Assembly (NCBI RefSeq): GCF_000425945.1
Contig: NZ_KE384481.1
Span: 248,001-312,000, forward strand
Direction: 5' to 3'
Origin: Candidatus Solirubrobacter pratensis
GTDB lineage: Bacteria > Actinomycetota > Thermoleophilia > Solirubrobacterales > Solirubrobacteraceae
Length of the DNA stretch: 64,000 nt
Both the position numbers and the translations under genes were made by a program. Positions 1-10,869 of the stretch are shown piece by piece (within the stretch, counting starts at the first letter, position 1; the number at the start of each line of letters is the position of its first letter). The notes below the pieces were generated by a model that worked only from the letters and a program-made list of their open reading frames with translations, did not search any database and was not told the origin of the DNA.

Positions 1-1
1 C

Positions 2-1786
<1,785 letters not shown>

Positions 1787-1788
1787 CC

Positions 1789-3858
1789 ATGTCGCGGCTG
1801 TTCACGCTCCCGGCCGGCCGCCGGGGCAAGTGGATCGTGTTCGCCGTCACGTTCGTCGTCTTCCTGGGCTTCGCCAGCCAGGGCGGGAAGTTCCAGGACG
1901 CCCAGAAGAACGAGGTGTCCTCGTTCCTGCCGGGCAGCGCGGAGTCCGTCAAGGCGCTGAAGGACGTCGAGCGCTTCCCGGGCGGCGAGGTCGCCCCGGC
2001 CGTGATCGTCTACGAGCGCCCGAGCGGGCTGACCGACGCCGACAAGCGGCGCATCGAGCAGACGGTGCCCAAGCTCAACCGGAACCGGCTGCCGCTCGTC
2101 GGCGAGGCCCAGCCGCCGGTGTTCGCGCGCACCGGCAAGGCGGCGATCATCGTCCAGCCCGTCGAGCCCGGCGACGGCCAGGGGCAGAAGTTCCAGGACG
2201 CCGCGCAGTCGATCCGCGACCGTGCGGGGGAGTCCTCCGGAGGGCTCGAGGTCAAGCTCACCGGCGCGGCCGGCTTCAGCCTCGACGCGATCAAGGTCTT
2301 CGCCAACATCAACGGCTCGCTGCTGCTCGTGGCGGCGCTGATCGTCCTGGTGCTGCTGATCGTCATCTACCGGTCGCCGATCTTCTGGGTGATCCCGTTC
2401 TTCACGGTGCTCCTGGCCGAGGGGGCGTCGCGCGGCTTCGGCTACCTGCTCGCCGAGGCGGGCGTGACGATCAACGGCCAGTCGGGCGGCATCCTGCCCG
2501 TGCTCGTGTTCGGTGCCGGCACCGACTATGCGCTGCTGCTCGTGTCCCGCTACCGCGAGGAGCTGCGCCGGCATGAGGACAAGCACGAGGCGATGGCGAT
2601 CGCGCTGCGCAGCGCAGGCCCCGCGATCCTCGCGTCCGGGCTTACGGTGATCGCGGCGCTGCTGACGCTGAGCATCGCCGAGGTCAACGGCACGGCGGGG
2701 CTCGGGCCCATCGGCGCGATGGGCGTCGCGCTCGCCATGATCTCGATGCTTACGCTCCTTCCCGCGGCGCTCACGATCTGCGGGCGCAACTGGTTCTGGC
2801 CGCGGATCCCGCACCTCGGCGAGGCCGGCGTGGACGAGACGCACGGCTTCTGGCGCCGGATCGGGGACCGCGTCGGCACGCGGCCGCGGGCGGTCTGGGT
2901 CACGGGCTGCGTCGTACTGCTGATCCTCGCCGCCAACCTCGTCAACCTCGACACGGGCCTGACGAGCGGCAACTCGTTCCGCGGCGAGGTGGACTCTGTG
3001 CAGGGGCAGGCGGTGCTGGCCCGCAACTTTCCCGCCGGTGCGGCCGCGCCGACCGACGTGATCGTGCCCGACCGCGGCCGCGCCAAGGCCGTCGCCGCGG
3101 CGCTGGGCGCGCAGCGCGGGGTCGTCAGCCAGGTGAGCGAGCCGGTCGAGGGGCCGCCCGGCGCGCGCCTCACCGTCACGCTGGTCGACGAGCCCTACTC
3201 CACGACGGCACTCGGCCAGACGCCGCTGCTGCGGCGGGTCGCCAAGCAGGCGGGCGGCGCGTCGACGCTGGTCGGCGGCCCGACCGCGCAGGAGTACGAC
3301 CTGCGCCAGTCGGCCGCGCGCGACAACCGCGTGATCATCCCGCTGACGCTCGTGGTCGTCTTCATCATCCTCGCCGTGCTGCTGCGCGCGCTCGTCGCGC
3401 CGCTGCTGCTCGTGCTGTCGGTGATCCTGTCCTTCGGCGCCGCGCTGGGCACCGGCGTGTTCGTCTCGGACCGGATCTTCGGCTTCCCCGGCGTCGATCC
3501 GGCGCTGCCGCTGCTGACGTTCGTGTTCCTCGTGGCCCTGGGAATCGACTACAACATCTTCCTGATGGCCCGCGTGCGCGAGGAGGCGCTCGAGCACGGC
3601 ACGCGCGAGGGGACGCTGCGCGGCCTGGCGGTGACCGGTGCGGTGATCACCGGCGCGGGGATCGTCCTCGCGGGCACGTTCGGCGCGCTCGCCGTGCTGC
3701 CGCTTGTCGTCCTGACCGAGATCGGCTTCATCGTCGCGTTCGGCGTGCTGCTGGACACGTTCATCGTGCGCTCGGTGATCGTCCCGGCAGTCGTGATGGA
3801 CGTCGGGAGCCGCGTCTGGTGGCCGTCGCGCCTTGCGCGCGCGAGGCAGCGGGCCTAG
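1789..3858 (+). CDS. MMPL-family RND transporter
   Basis: A 689-residue membrane protein with two MMPL halves. Each half has one N-terminal helix, a large extracytoplasmic loop and a cluster of five to six helices. Motifs visible are FGAGTDYALLLVSRYREE in the first half and ALGIDYNIFLMARVREE in the second; the intramembrane Asp-Tyr pair is the proton-relay signature of the family. MmpL-type proteins export lipids or hydrophobic compounds in actinobacteria, but the cargo here cannot be read. The ATG at 1789 is chosen over the longer frame because the extra N-terminal residues would lie inside the upstream gene. The stop overlaps the stop of the convergent IclR gene by 4 bases (ctag). Confidence 0.9.
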   Translation: MSRLFTLPAGRRGKWIVFAVTFVVFLGFASQGGKFQDAQKNEVSSFLPGSAESVKALKDVERFPGGEVAPAVIVYERPSGLTDADKRRIEQTVPKLNRNRLPLVGEAQPPVFARTGKAAIIVQPVEPGDGQGQKFQDAAQSIRDRAGESSGGLEVKLTGAAGFSLDAIKVFANINGSLLLVAALIVLVLLIVIYRSPIFWVIPFFTVLLAEGASRGFGYLLAEAGVTINGQSGGILPVLVFGAGTDYALLLVSRYREELRRHEDKHEAMAIALRSAGPAILASGLTVIAALLTLSIAEVNGTAGLGPIGAMGVALAMISMLTLLPAALTICGRNWFWPRIPHLGEAGVDETHGFWRRIGDRVGTRPRAVWVTGCVVLLILAANLVNLDTGLTSGNSFRGEVDSVQGQAVLARNFPAGAAAPTDVIVPDRGRAKAVAAALGAQRGVVSQVSEPVEGPPGARLTVTLVDEPYSTTALGQTPLLRRVAKQAGGASTLVGGPTAQEYDLRQSAARDNRVIIPLTLVVVFIILAVLLRALVAPLLLVLSVILSFGAALGTGVFVSDRIFGFPGVDPALPLLTFVFLVALGIDYNIFLMARVREEALEHGTREGTLRGLAVTGAVITGAGIVLAGTFGALAVLPLVVLTEIGFIVAFGVLLDTFIVRSVIVPAVVMDVGSRVWWPSRLARARQRA

Positions 3859-4643
3859 GGCGCGGCGCCCGCGGGCAGGTGACGGCGCAGGATCTCGCGC
3901 ATGTCCTCCACGTTCTCGAGCAGCGTCTCGAGCGGCGTGCGGCGCAGGATCGTGGTGACGCTGACGGCGCCGCTCGGCTGCGGCCCCGGTCCCATGAAGA
4001 TCGGTAGCGCGACGCAGCCGACGCCGGCCTCGTTCTCCTCCTCGTCGGTGCTGAAGCCCCGAGCCCGGACCTGCTCGAGGTCGGCGTGCAGCGCGGCGGG
4101 AGTGACGCGGGTGGAGGCCGTGCGCATGACCAGCGGGTGCGCGGCGGCGTACGCCTCGACGGCCTCCTCGGTCGGTAGCGCGAACGACAGCAGGACCTTC
4201 CCGACCCCCGTGCAGTGCGCTGGGTTGCGGCCGCCGACGCGCGAGCCGAGTTGCACGCCCTCGTGGTCCTGGCGGACGACCTTGGCGACGTAGACGACCT
4301 CGCCACGGTCGAGCTGTGCGTAGTGTGCGGTCTCCCGGAAGCGCTCTGCAAGGGCGTCGAGGGCGGGCTGCACCAGCGCCCGCTGGTCGAGCGACTCGTA
4401 GTAGGCGAACGCGAGCCGCAGCGCCTCCATGCCGAACCGGTAGCGGCCGTCACGATCCTGCTCGGCCAGTCCGGCGCGGCGCAGCGTGGCAAGCGCGCGG
4501 TGGACGCTGGACTTGGGGCTTTCGAGCCGCTCGGCAAGCTGCTCGAGCGTCGCGCCGCGCGGGTAGCCGGCCAGCGCCTTGAACACGCTCAGGACGCGTC
4601 CCGCGCCTCTGGCCGACCCGTCTTCCGTTTGACGTGTCTCCAT
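3855..4643 (-). CDS. IclR-family transcriptional regulator
   Basis: A 262-residue regulator. The N-terminal winged helix-turn-helix (GAGRVLSVFKALAGYPRGATLEQLAERLESPKSSVHRALATLRRAGL, in two visible stretches, residues about 12-60) is typical of IclR. The C-terminal effector domain contains GRNPAHCTGVGKVLLSF and TRVTPAALHADLEQVRARGFSTDEEENEAGVGCVALPIF, the usual IclR ligand-domain signature. It is divergent from the ten-gene catabolic operon starting at 4713 and is its probable local regulator. The ATG at 4643 is chosen because the longer open frame has no family similarity. The effector is unknown but is likely the imported substrate or an intermediate of the operon. Confidence 0.93.
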   Translation of the reverse strand: METRQTEDGSARGAGRVLSVFKALAGYPRGATLEQLAERLESPKSSVHRALATLRRAGLAEQDRDGRYRFGMEALRLAFAYYESLDQRALVQPALDALAERFRETAHYAQLDRGEVVYVAKVVRQDHEGVQLGSRVGGRNPAHCTGVGKVLLSFALPTEEAVEAYAAAHPLVMRTASTRVTPAALHADLEQVRARGFSTDEEENEAGVGCVALPIFMGPGPQPSGAVSVTTILRRTPLETLLENVEDMREILRRHLPAGAAP

Positions 4644-4681
4644 TCGCGTGACAGGGTACATTGACCAACTACCGGAATGTG

Positions 4682-4698
4682 ATTCCAACAATTGGAAT
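4682..4698. promoter_or_regulatory. Candidate IclR operator (inverted repeat)
   Basis: ATTCCAACAATTGGAAT, two perfect 7-base arms around a 3-base spacer, lies between the divergent IclR gene (ATG at 4643) and the operon start (ATG at 4713). A second, shorter inverted repeat, GGAATGTGATTCC, overlaps its left arm at 4674-4686. IclR-family operators are commonly 13-17 bp palindromes with this kind of TTCC/GGAA arm. The position just upstream of 4713 suits repression of the operon and autoregulation. The binding assignment is inference. Confidence 0.6.
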
Positions 4699-4712
4699 TG
4701 AAGGACGGTCGC

Positions 4713-5180
4713 ATGAGTGAAGAGAGCTGGCGGGGCAAAGTAGGGGCACTGGAAGGCGACGACGTCGACGCCTTCCTCGCCGAGGGACGGATCGCGCGGC
4801 TCGGCTGCCTCGACTTCGACGGCTGGCCGTACGTCGTCCCCGTCTGGCATGAGTGGGACGGGTCCGCGTTCTGGCTCGTCGGCCGGCGTCGCTCGGCCTG
4901 GGCCGGCTATCTCCAGGCCGACGGCCGTTGCTCGCTCGCGATCGACGAGGACGGCCGCCAGCGCAAGGTGCTCGCGCAGTGCCGCGCCGAGATCGTGGAG
5001 GAACCGAACGTCGGCGGCGCCTGGGTGCCGGTGGCGGAGCGCATGAGCGTCCGCTACCTCGGGGAGAACGGTCCCAAGTACCTCGTGCCCACGCTCGACA
5101 AGCCCCGCTGGCTGGTGCGGCTGGATCCGGTCAAGGTCCAGACCTGGCAGGGCAACGACTGGGCGGCGCGTTACAAGTGA
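4713..5180 (+). CDS. Pyridoxamine 5'-phosphate oxidase-fold (FMN/F420-binding) protein
   Basis: A 155-residue split-barrel protein. Features include the strand pair IARLGCLDFDGWPYVVPVWHEWDG and FWLVGRRRSAWAGYLQADGRCSLAIDEDGR, typical of small PPOX-family proteins that bind FMN, F420 or haem. The reaction is unknown. It opens the operon. An in-frame ATG at 4692 also exists, but the AAGGAC sequence 6-7 bases before 4713 and the palindromic operator covering 4692 favour 4713. The stop overlaps the GTG of the M20 hydrolase by 4 bases (GTGA), so translation is coupled. Confidence 0.85.
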   Translation: MSEESWRGKVGALEGDDVDAFLAEGRIARLGCLDFDGWPYVVPVWHEWDGSAFWLVGRRRSAWAGYLQADGRCSLAIDEDGRQRKVLAQCRAEIVEEPNVGGAWVPVAERMSVRYLGENGPKYLVPTLDKPRWLVRLDPVKVQTWQGNDWAARYK

Positions 5181-6310
5181 CCGGCGTCGTCGAGCTGACC
5201 GGCGAGCTGATCGCGGCGCGCAGCCCGAACCCGCCGGGCGACGAGCGCGCGGTCGCGGGCGTGGTGCGCGAGGCGCTGTCGGCGGCCGGCCTGCCCGAGC
5301 CACGCGTGATCGCCCGCGAGCGGGAGCGCCCGAACCTGCTGACGACGCTCGACTTCGGGCCCGGCGGCCGCCATCTCGTGCTCTGCGGGCACCTCGACAC
5401 CAAGCCGGTCGGCGGCGCGGCATGGAGCGTCGACCCGTTCGCGGCGACGATCGACGGCGACCGCCTGTACGGGCTGGGGTCGACCGACATGAAGGGCGCG
5501 GTGGCGGCGATGATCGCGGCCGCGGGGCGGCTCGATCTCGGAGCGGGCCGGCTCTCGCTGCTGCTGGTCGCCGACGAGGAGAACGGCGCGGCGTACGGCG
5601 CGCGGCACGTGGCGCCGATGGTCGAGGCCGACGCGATCGTGATCGGCGAGCCGTGCGGGCGCGAGACCGACTTCGACCGGCTGCCGCTCGTGAGCCGGGG
5701 GATCGCGCGCTGGCGCGCGGTGGCACGCGGCGAGCAGGGCCATTCGAGCCTGTCGGACGGACCGCGCAACGCCGGCGTCGAGGCCGCGCGCGCCGTCGTC
5801 TCGCTGGCCGACGGCCCGCCGCTCGACGCGCCGCCCAACCCCGACGGGCTCGAGGGCTGGGAGCTGACGCTCAATCCCGCCCTGCGCTTCGACGGCGGCG
5901 TCGGCTACGGCGTGCTTCCCGCCGAGATCGCCGCGCTCTGCGAGGTGCGTCTGCTTCCCGGCACCGACCGCGGCGCGCTCACCGCCGCGCTGCTCGAGCG
6001 CCTCGACGGCGCAGAGCTGGAGTGGGACGAGGTCGACTGGCTGGAGGGAACCGCCGTCGCGGCGGGCGACCCGATCGCCGCGGCCGTCCGCCGCTCGGCC
6101 GAGCGCGTGCTCGGGCGCGCGCCGGCCGACGCCGTGTTCCCCGGCACGACGGACGCGACCTGGCTCGCCGGCGCGGCGCCCACGCTGCCGGCCTGGGGTC
6201 CCGGGCTGCTGTCGCGCGCGCACGCCGCCGACGAGTGGGTCTCGGTCGCCGCGCTTCACACCGCGGTCGACCTCTACGCCGAGCTCGCACGGGAGTACTG
6301 CACGGGATGA
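5177..6310 (+). CDS. M20-family metallohydrolase (ArgE/DapE/carboxypeptidase-like)
   Basis: A 377-residue di-zinc hydrolase. The metal site is visible: GHLDTKP (His-x-Asp), GLGSTDMKG (bridging Asp), DEENGA (catalytic Glu and Glu ligand), GEPCGRETD, and a C-terminal HAADEWVS (last His). The dimerisation domain runs from about residue 165 to 275. The family removes acyl groups from amino acids or amino sugars or cleaves dipeptides; the exact substrate is unclear. Its place beside a sugar importer and an aminotransferase suggests release of an amine from an N-acyl compound (inference). The GTG start overlaps the PPOX stop by 4 bases and the stop overlaps the next ATG by 4 bases. Confidence 0.88.
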   Translation: MTGVVELTGELIAARSPNPPGDERAVAGVVREALSAAGLPEPRVIARERERPNLLTTLDFGPGGRHLVLCGHLDTKPVGGAAWSVDPFAATIDGDRLYGLGSTDMKGAVAAMIAAAGRLDLGAGRLSLLLVADEENGAAYGARHVAPMVEADAIVIGEPCGRETDFDRLPLVSRGIARWRAVARGEQGHSSLSDGPRNAGVEAARAVVSLADGPPLDAPPNPDGLEGWELTLNPALRFDGGVGYGVLPAEIAALCEVRLLPGTDRGALTAALLERLDGAELEWDEVDWLEGTAVAAGDPIAAAVRRSAERVLGRAPADAVFPGTTDATWLAGAAPTLPAWGPGLLSRAHAADEWVSVAALHTAVDLYAELAREYCTG

Positions 6311-7278
6311 GCGCCGTGTCCGCCACCGCCCGCCTGCAGCGCGTCGGCACGCGCGCGGCACCGCTCGCCGGTCTGGCGGCCGTGATCGTGCTGGCGGCGA
6401 TCACCGCGCCGGGCGTGTTCGGCACCGACAACCTGCGGCTGATCCTCTTCCAGGCCGGCCTGATCGGCATCACCGCGATCGGCCAGACGCTGGTGCTGCT
6501 GGTCGCCGGCATCGACCTCTCGATCGGCGCGGTGATCGGCCTCTCGACGGTCATCGTCGCCTCGCACACCGACGGCCGGGCGGGCGCGCTGCCCGTCGCG
6601 ATCGTGCTGGCGGTGCTCGCCGGCCTCGCCGTCGGGATCGTCAACGCAGGGCTCGTCGTGATCCGCGGCGTGCCGCCGTTCGTCGCCACCTTCGCGACCT
6701 TCGTGCTGGTGCAGGGCGCGATCACCGCGGCGACCCGCGGCGCCCCGTCGGGCGAGATCCCCGACGCGTTGGCCCCGCTCGGCGCCGACCGCATCGCGGG
6801 CATCCCCGTGCCGCTGTGGATCTTCGCCGCGCTGGCGATCGCCGCGGGCATCGCGCTCGCGCGTACGACGGCCGGGCGGCGGCTGTACGCGACCGGCTCC
6901 AACGCCCGCGCGGCGGCCATGTCCGGCATCCGCATCTCGTGGGTGGTCGCCGCGACCTACGTCATCTCCGCGCTGCTGGCGGTGCTCGCCGGGCTCGTCG
7001 ACGCCGCGTACGTCGGGCACGTCGACGCGCAGCTCTCGCGCAGCCTCAATCTCGACTCCGTCGCGGCGGCCGTGATCGGCGGCGTCGCGCTGACCGGCGG
7101 CGAGGGGACGATCGCGCAGACCGCGGTCGGGACGCTGCTGTTGGCCGTGCTGCTGGTCTGGATGCTCGAGCTCGGCGCAGGGGCGGGCGGTCAGCTCGCC
7201 GTGGAGGGCGCCGTGATCCTGCTCGCCGTCTGGCTCCAGCGGCGGGGAATCCTGCAAACCAAAACCTCTGGAGGGTGA
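6307..7278 (+). CDS. CUT2 (ribose-type) ABC transporter permease 1
   Basis: A 323-residue RbsC-like permease with eight to ten hydrophobic segments. The family signature GITAIGQTLVLLVAGIDLSIGAVIGLS is near residues 50-75, RGVPPFVATFATF lies in the middle, and the coupling region with GSNARAAAMSGIRIS comes later. It forms the membrane channel with permease 2 (9907-10869), the ATPase (8456) and the lipoprotein (7284). Having two different permease genes suggests a heterodimer. The start ATG overlaps the M20 stop by 4 bases. Confidence 0.92.
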   Translation: MSAVSATARLQRVGTRAAPLAGLAAVIVLAAITAPGVFGTDNLRLILFQAGLIGITAIGQTLVLLVAGIDLSIGAVIGLSTVIVASHTDGRAGALPVAIVLAVLAGLAVGIVNAGLVVIRGVPPFVATFATFVLVQGAITAATRGAPSGEIPDALAPLGADRIAGIPVPLWIFAALAIAAGIALARTTAGRRLYATGSNARAAAMSGIRISWVVAATYVISALLAVLAGLVDAAYVGHVDAQLSRSLNLDSVAAAVIGGVALTGGEGTIAQTAVGTLLLAVLLVWMLELGAGAGGQLAVEGAVILLAVWLQRRGILQTKTSGG

Positions 7279-7283
7279 TGGCG

Positions 7284-8456
7284 ATGCTTCGCTGGATGTG
7301 TGCGCTCGGAGCTGTCCTGCTGTTGGCAGGCTGCAGCTCGAGCAAGGAGGGCACGACGAGCTCATCGAACTCGAGCTCGTCGTCGAAGGCCTCGGGCGGC
7401 TGCAAGCCGTCGCCTGAGGCGGAGGCGGCGTATCAGAAGCCGTGGCAGCAGGGCGCCGATGCATTCGGCATCGGCCAGCTGCAGGTCCCGGAGATCCCGA
7501 TCTGCCAGGTGGACACCACCAAGTTCAAGAAGCAGCCGCAGAACGGCCGCTACCGGATCGCGTTCGCGGCCCAGGGCCCGACGAACTCGTGGGCGGCGGA
7601 GAACGAGGCGGCGTTCAAGGCGCAGGCGAAGGCCAAGAACGTCGACGAGCTCTACGCGTCGGCCAACGGCGACGCGACCAAGCAGGTCGACAACATCCAG
7701 CAGCTCGCCTCCCAGAAGCCCGACGCGATGGTCGTCGTGCCGATGGGCCCGGGGATCACCGGCCAGGTGCGCGCCGCGACCGCCCAGGGCATCCCGGTCG
7801 TCGCCTGCGCCGGCCAGCTTCCGGCCAACAGCGGGGTCGTCTCGACGGTCACGCGCTCCTACGACCTGCAGGGGATCCTGTGGGCCGAGTGGGTCGCCAA
7901 GCAGATCGGCGGCAAGGGCCGGATCGCGATGATCTCGGGCATCGCCGGCGTGCCGACCGCGGAGTTCCCGAAGGCCGCCGCGGAGAAGCTCTTCAAGGAG
8001 AAGTACCCCGACATCAAGATCGTCTCCAAGCAGTACGACGACTGGTCGCCGACCAAGGCCAAGACCGTCGCGCAGTCGCTGGTGTCGAAGAACCTCGACG
8101 CGATCTGGTCGGACTCGAGCTTCACCGCGCTCGGCGTCTATGAGGCCTACACGCAGGCCGGCAAGAAGGTCCCGCCGGTCACCGGCGACGCGTCGAACGC
8201 GTTCCTGAAGGCGGTCCAGGGCAAGAACGGCGTGAAGTTCGGCCTCTCTCCCTTCCCGCCCGAGATGGCCTCGCAGTGCCTCGACACCGCGCTGGACATC
8301 GTCCAGGGCAAGCCGGTGCCGAACACCGTCAACGTCCAGGCGCCGGCATTCACCGAGGCCGACGCGTCCCAGTACATCAAGCCGAGTTGCTCGGACAACC
8401 TGTGGGTGCCGGCGACGCTGCCCGAGGCCCAGCAGAAGGCGCTCAAGCTCTGCTGA
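7284..8456 (+). CDS. Sugar ABC transporter substrate-binding lipoprotein
   Basis: A 390-residue lipoprotein. The signal peptide MLRWMCALGAVLLLAGC ends in a lipobox (LLAGC), followed by a Ser/Lys/Thr-rich linker and a type I periplasmic-binding fold. The fold begins RYRIAFAAQGPTNSWAAENEAAF, with DAMVVVPMGPGITGQVRAATAQGIPVVACAG in the first lobe and GRIAMISGIAGVPTAEFPKAA in the second. It captures the substrate outside the cell for the CUT2 transporter. ATG codons at 7278 and 7284 are both in frame; 7284 is preferred because GGAGG at 7270-7274 lies 9 bases upstream of it and only 3 from 7278. Confidence 0.92.
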   Translation: MLRWMCALGAVLLLAGCSSSKEGTTSSSNSSSSSKASGGCKPSPEAEAAYQKPWQQGADAFGIGQLQVPEIPICQVDTTKFKKQPQNGRYRIAFAAQGPTNSWAAENEAAFKAQAKAKNVDELYASANGDATKQVDNIQQLASQKPDAMVVVPMGPGITGQVRAATAQGIPVVACAGQLPANSGVVSTVTRSYDLQGILWAEWVAKQIGGKGRIAMISGIAGVPTAEFPKAAAEKLFKEKYPDIKIVSKQYDDWSPTKAKTVAQSLVSKNLDAIWSDSSFTALGVYEAYTQAGKKVPPVTGDASNAFLKAVQGKNGVKFGLSPFPPEMASQCLDTALDIVQGKPVPNTVNVQAPAFTEADASQYIKPSCSDNLWVPATLPEAQQKALKLC

Positions 8457-9910
8457 TGCTGGAGGCGAGCGGACTCGTCAAGGCCTACCCGGGCGTGCGC
8501 GCGCTGGACGGCGCGGGGCTGTCCGCGCGCGCCGGCACCGTGCACGCGCTCGTCGGCGAGAACGGCGCCGGCAAGTCGACGCTCGTGCGGATGCTGACGG
8601 GCAACGCCCGCCCGGACGCCGGCGAGCTGCGGCTCGACGGCGCGCCGGTGACGTTCTCGGGGCCGCGCGAGGCGCTCGCCGCCGGCATCACGGCCGTCTA
8701 CCAGGAGCTGACGGTGCTGCCGGCGATGCCGGTGGTCGACAACGTCCTGCTCGGTCAGGAGCGGACGCGGCGCGGGCTGCTCGTTGGTCGCGAGCGCCGG
8801 CGCGTCGCGCGTGAGGCACTCGCGCGCGTGGGGCTCGGCGAGCTGGCGCTGGACCAGCCCGCCGAGCGGCTGTCGTTGGGGACGCGGCAGCTGGTCGAGA
8901 TCGCGCGAGCGCTGGTCCGGCGCTCGCGCGTGCTCATCCTCGACGAGCCGACCGCGGTGCTCGCGGGCGAGCAGCGGCAGGCGATCTTCGACGTCGTTCG
9001 CGTGGTGGCCGCCGACGGCGTCGCGGTGATCTACATCAGCCACCTGCTCGACGAGGTGATCGACCTGGCGGACGAGGTCACGGTCCTGCGCGACGGGCGC
9101 GACGTCGCGCACGCGCCGGTGGCGGAGTTCGACGTCGCCCGGCTCGTGCGCGAGATGGTCGGGCGCGACATCGACACGGTCTTCCCGCCGCTGCCGGCGG
9201 CGGGCGACGACGTGGTGCTCGAGGCCAGTCTGCCGGGCCACCAGCTGCGTGTCCGGGCGGGCGAGATCGTCGGCCTCGCCGGGCTGCTCGGGTCCGGGCG
9301 CAGCCGCATGCTGCGCTCGCTGGCGGGCGCTGACGGCGGCGCGCGGGCGGCGGTCGGCGGCCGGGATGTCGCGGGCACCCTGCGCGCGCGGGTCGACGCG
9401 GGCGTGGTGCTGGTGCCGGAGGAGCGCAAGACCGAGGGGCTCGTGCTGCGGCTGCCGGTGCGGATGAACACCACGCTCGCGGACCTGCGCTCGGTCGCGC
9501 GGCACGGGTGGCTTGACGGCGACGCAGAGCGCGCCGTCTTCGCCGAGCAGCGCGAGCGGCTGGGGATCCGCGCGAGCGGGCCCGAGCAGGTGACCGCCGA
9601 GCTCTCGGGCGGCAACCAGCAGAAGGTGGTGCTCGCCAAGTGGCTGCGGACGCGGCCGCGCGTGCTGCTGCTCGACGAGCCGACGCGCGGCATCGACGTC
9701 GGGGCGAAGTCCGAGATCTACGGGCTGGTGCGCGCGCTCGCCGAGGAGGGCATGGCGGTCGTGTTCGCGTCGAGCGACCTGCCCGAGGTCGTCGGGCTCT
9801 CGCACCGCGTGCTCGTCTGTCGCGGCGGCGCGGTCGCCGGCGAGCTGGCGGGCGACGCGATCGAGCCGGAGGAGATCATGCACCTCGCGCTGGGGACGGC
9901 GGCGGCATGA
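8456..9910 (+). CDS. CUT2 sugar ABC transporter ATP-binding protein (double ABC domain)
   Basis: A 484-residue RbsA/MglA-like protein with two nucleotide-binding domains. The N-terminal half has Walker A GENGAGKST (about residues 38-46), a signature region LSLGTRQLVEIARAL and Walker B RVLILDEPTAVL. The C-terminal half has a degenerate P-loop (GLLGSGRSRM), an intact LSGGNQQKVVLAKWL signature and Walker B RVLLLDEPTRGIDVGAKSEIY. This asymmetry is normal for the CUT2 class. The ATG overlaps the upstream stop by 1 base (TGATG), and the stop overlaps permease 2 by 4 bases. Confidence 0.94.
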   Translation: MLEASGLVKAYPGVRALDGAGLSARAGTVHALVGENGAGKSTLVRMLTGNARPDAGELRLDGAPVTFSGPREALAAGITAVYQELTVLPAMPVVDNVLLGQERTRRGLLVGRERRRVAREALARVGLGELALDQPAERLSLGTRQLVEIARALVRRSRVLILDEPTAVLAGEQRQAIFDVVRVVAADGVAVIYISHLLDEVIDLADEVTVLRDGRDVAHAPVAEFDVARLVREMVGRDIDTVFPPLPAAGDDVVLEASLPGHQLRVRAGEIVGLAGLLGSGRSRMLRSLAGADGGARAAVGGRDVAGTLRARVDAGVVLVPEERKTEGLVLRLPVRMNTTLADLRSVARHGWLDGDAERAVFAEQRERLGIRASGPEQVTAELSGGNQQKVVLAKWLRTRPRVLLLDEPTRGIDVGAKSEIYGLVRALAEEGMAVVFASSDLPEVVGLSHRVLVCRGGAVAGELAGDAIEPEEIMHLALGTAAA

Positions 9911-10869
9911 CGGCGATCGCGGCGCCCCGCCGGCGCGACGTCGCCTGGATCGCCCACAGCGGCCTCGCCGCGTGGGTGATCGTCGCCGTGCTCGTCGTGG
10001 GACTGACGATCCACGACCCTTCCGGCTTCTGGACGGCGTCGAACATCGCCAACGTCCTGACCGCGTGCGTGGTGCTCGGACTCGTCGCGCTGGGGCAGAA
10101 CATCGTGGTGCTGGCCGGCGGCATCGATCTCGCGGTCGGCTCGACGGCGACGCTCTCCGGACTGCTGGCGGCGATCCTGATCGACGGCTATCCCATCCGC
10201 ACGGCGCCCGTCGTGATCGCGATGCTCGCCCTCGGGGCGCTGATCGGCGTCGTCCACGGCCTGCTGATCGCGCGCGTGAAGCTGCCGCCGTTCGTCGTCA
10301 CGCTGGCGACGTTCTATCTGCTCCAAGGGCTCGCGTTCATCATCACGACGCAGCCCAAGGGCCAGATCACGACCGCGCTCTCGAACTTCGCGCTGGACCG
10401 CTCGGGGCCGATCCCCCATGCGCTGCTGGTGCTGCTCGTGGCGCTCGGGGTGGTCGCGCTGCTGCTGCGGCGCACCGCCTGGGGGCGCAACGTCTATGCC
10501 GTCGGCGGCGACGCCGAGGCGGCGCGCTCCAACGGCGTGCCGGTCGCGCGCACGCTCGTGCTCGCGTATGTCGTGTGCGGCGTGCTCGCCGCGGCGGCCG
10601 GCGTGATGCTCGCCTCGCGGGCGACGATCGGCTCGCCGACGGCGGGGCAGGGGCTCGAGCTGTCGGCGATCGCGGTGGTGGTGATCGGGGGAACCTCGCT
10701 GCTCGGCGGGCGCGGGACGCTGCTCGGGACGCTCGGCGGCGTCGTGCTGCTGGCGCTGATCGACACCTCCTTCACGCTGCTCCAGATCGACGCGACGCTC
10801 AACGACCTGATCCGCGGCATCGTGATCCTCGCGGCCGCGGCGATCTTCGTGACCCGGAGCGACCGATGA
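9907..10869 (+). CDS. CUT2 ABC transporter permease 2
   Basis: A 320-residue RbsC-like permease, paralogous to the one at 6307. It has LGLVALGQNIVVLAGGIDLAVGSTATLSG near residue 60, KLPPFVVTLATFYLLQG in the middle, and the coupling stretch NVYAVGGDAEAARSNGVPV. It presumably pairs with permease 1 to make a heterodimeric channel. Its start overlaps the ATPase stop by 4 bases and its stop overlaps the kinase ATG by 4 bases. Confidence 0.92.
   Translation: MTAIAAPRRRDVAWIAHSGLAAWVIVAVLVVGLTIHDPSGFWTASNIANVLTACVVLGLVALGQNIVVLAGGIDLAVGSTATLSGLLAAILIDGYPIRTAPVVIAMLALGALIGVVHGLLIARVKLPPFVVTLATFYLLQGLAFIITTQPKGQITTALSNFALDRSGPIPHALLVLLVALGVVALLLRRTAWGRNVYAVGGDAEAARSNGVPVARTLVLAYVVCGVLAAAAGVMLASRATIGSPTAGQGLELSAIAVVVIGGTSLLGGRGTLLGTLGGVVLLALIDTSFTLLQIDATLNDLIRGIVILAAAAIFVTRSDR

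Noticed and set aside
4853..5176. N-terminal extension of the M20 hydrolase to 4853
   Set aside because: The extension lies in another frame of the PPOX gene, is Arg/Gly-rich and has no similarity; the GTG at 5177 gives the family N-terminus and a 4-base overlap.
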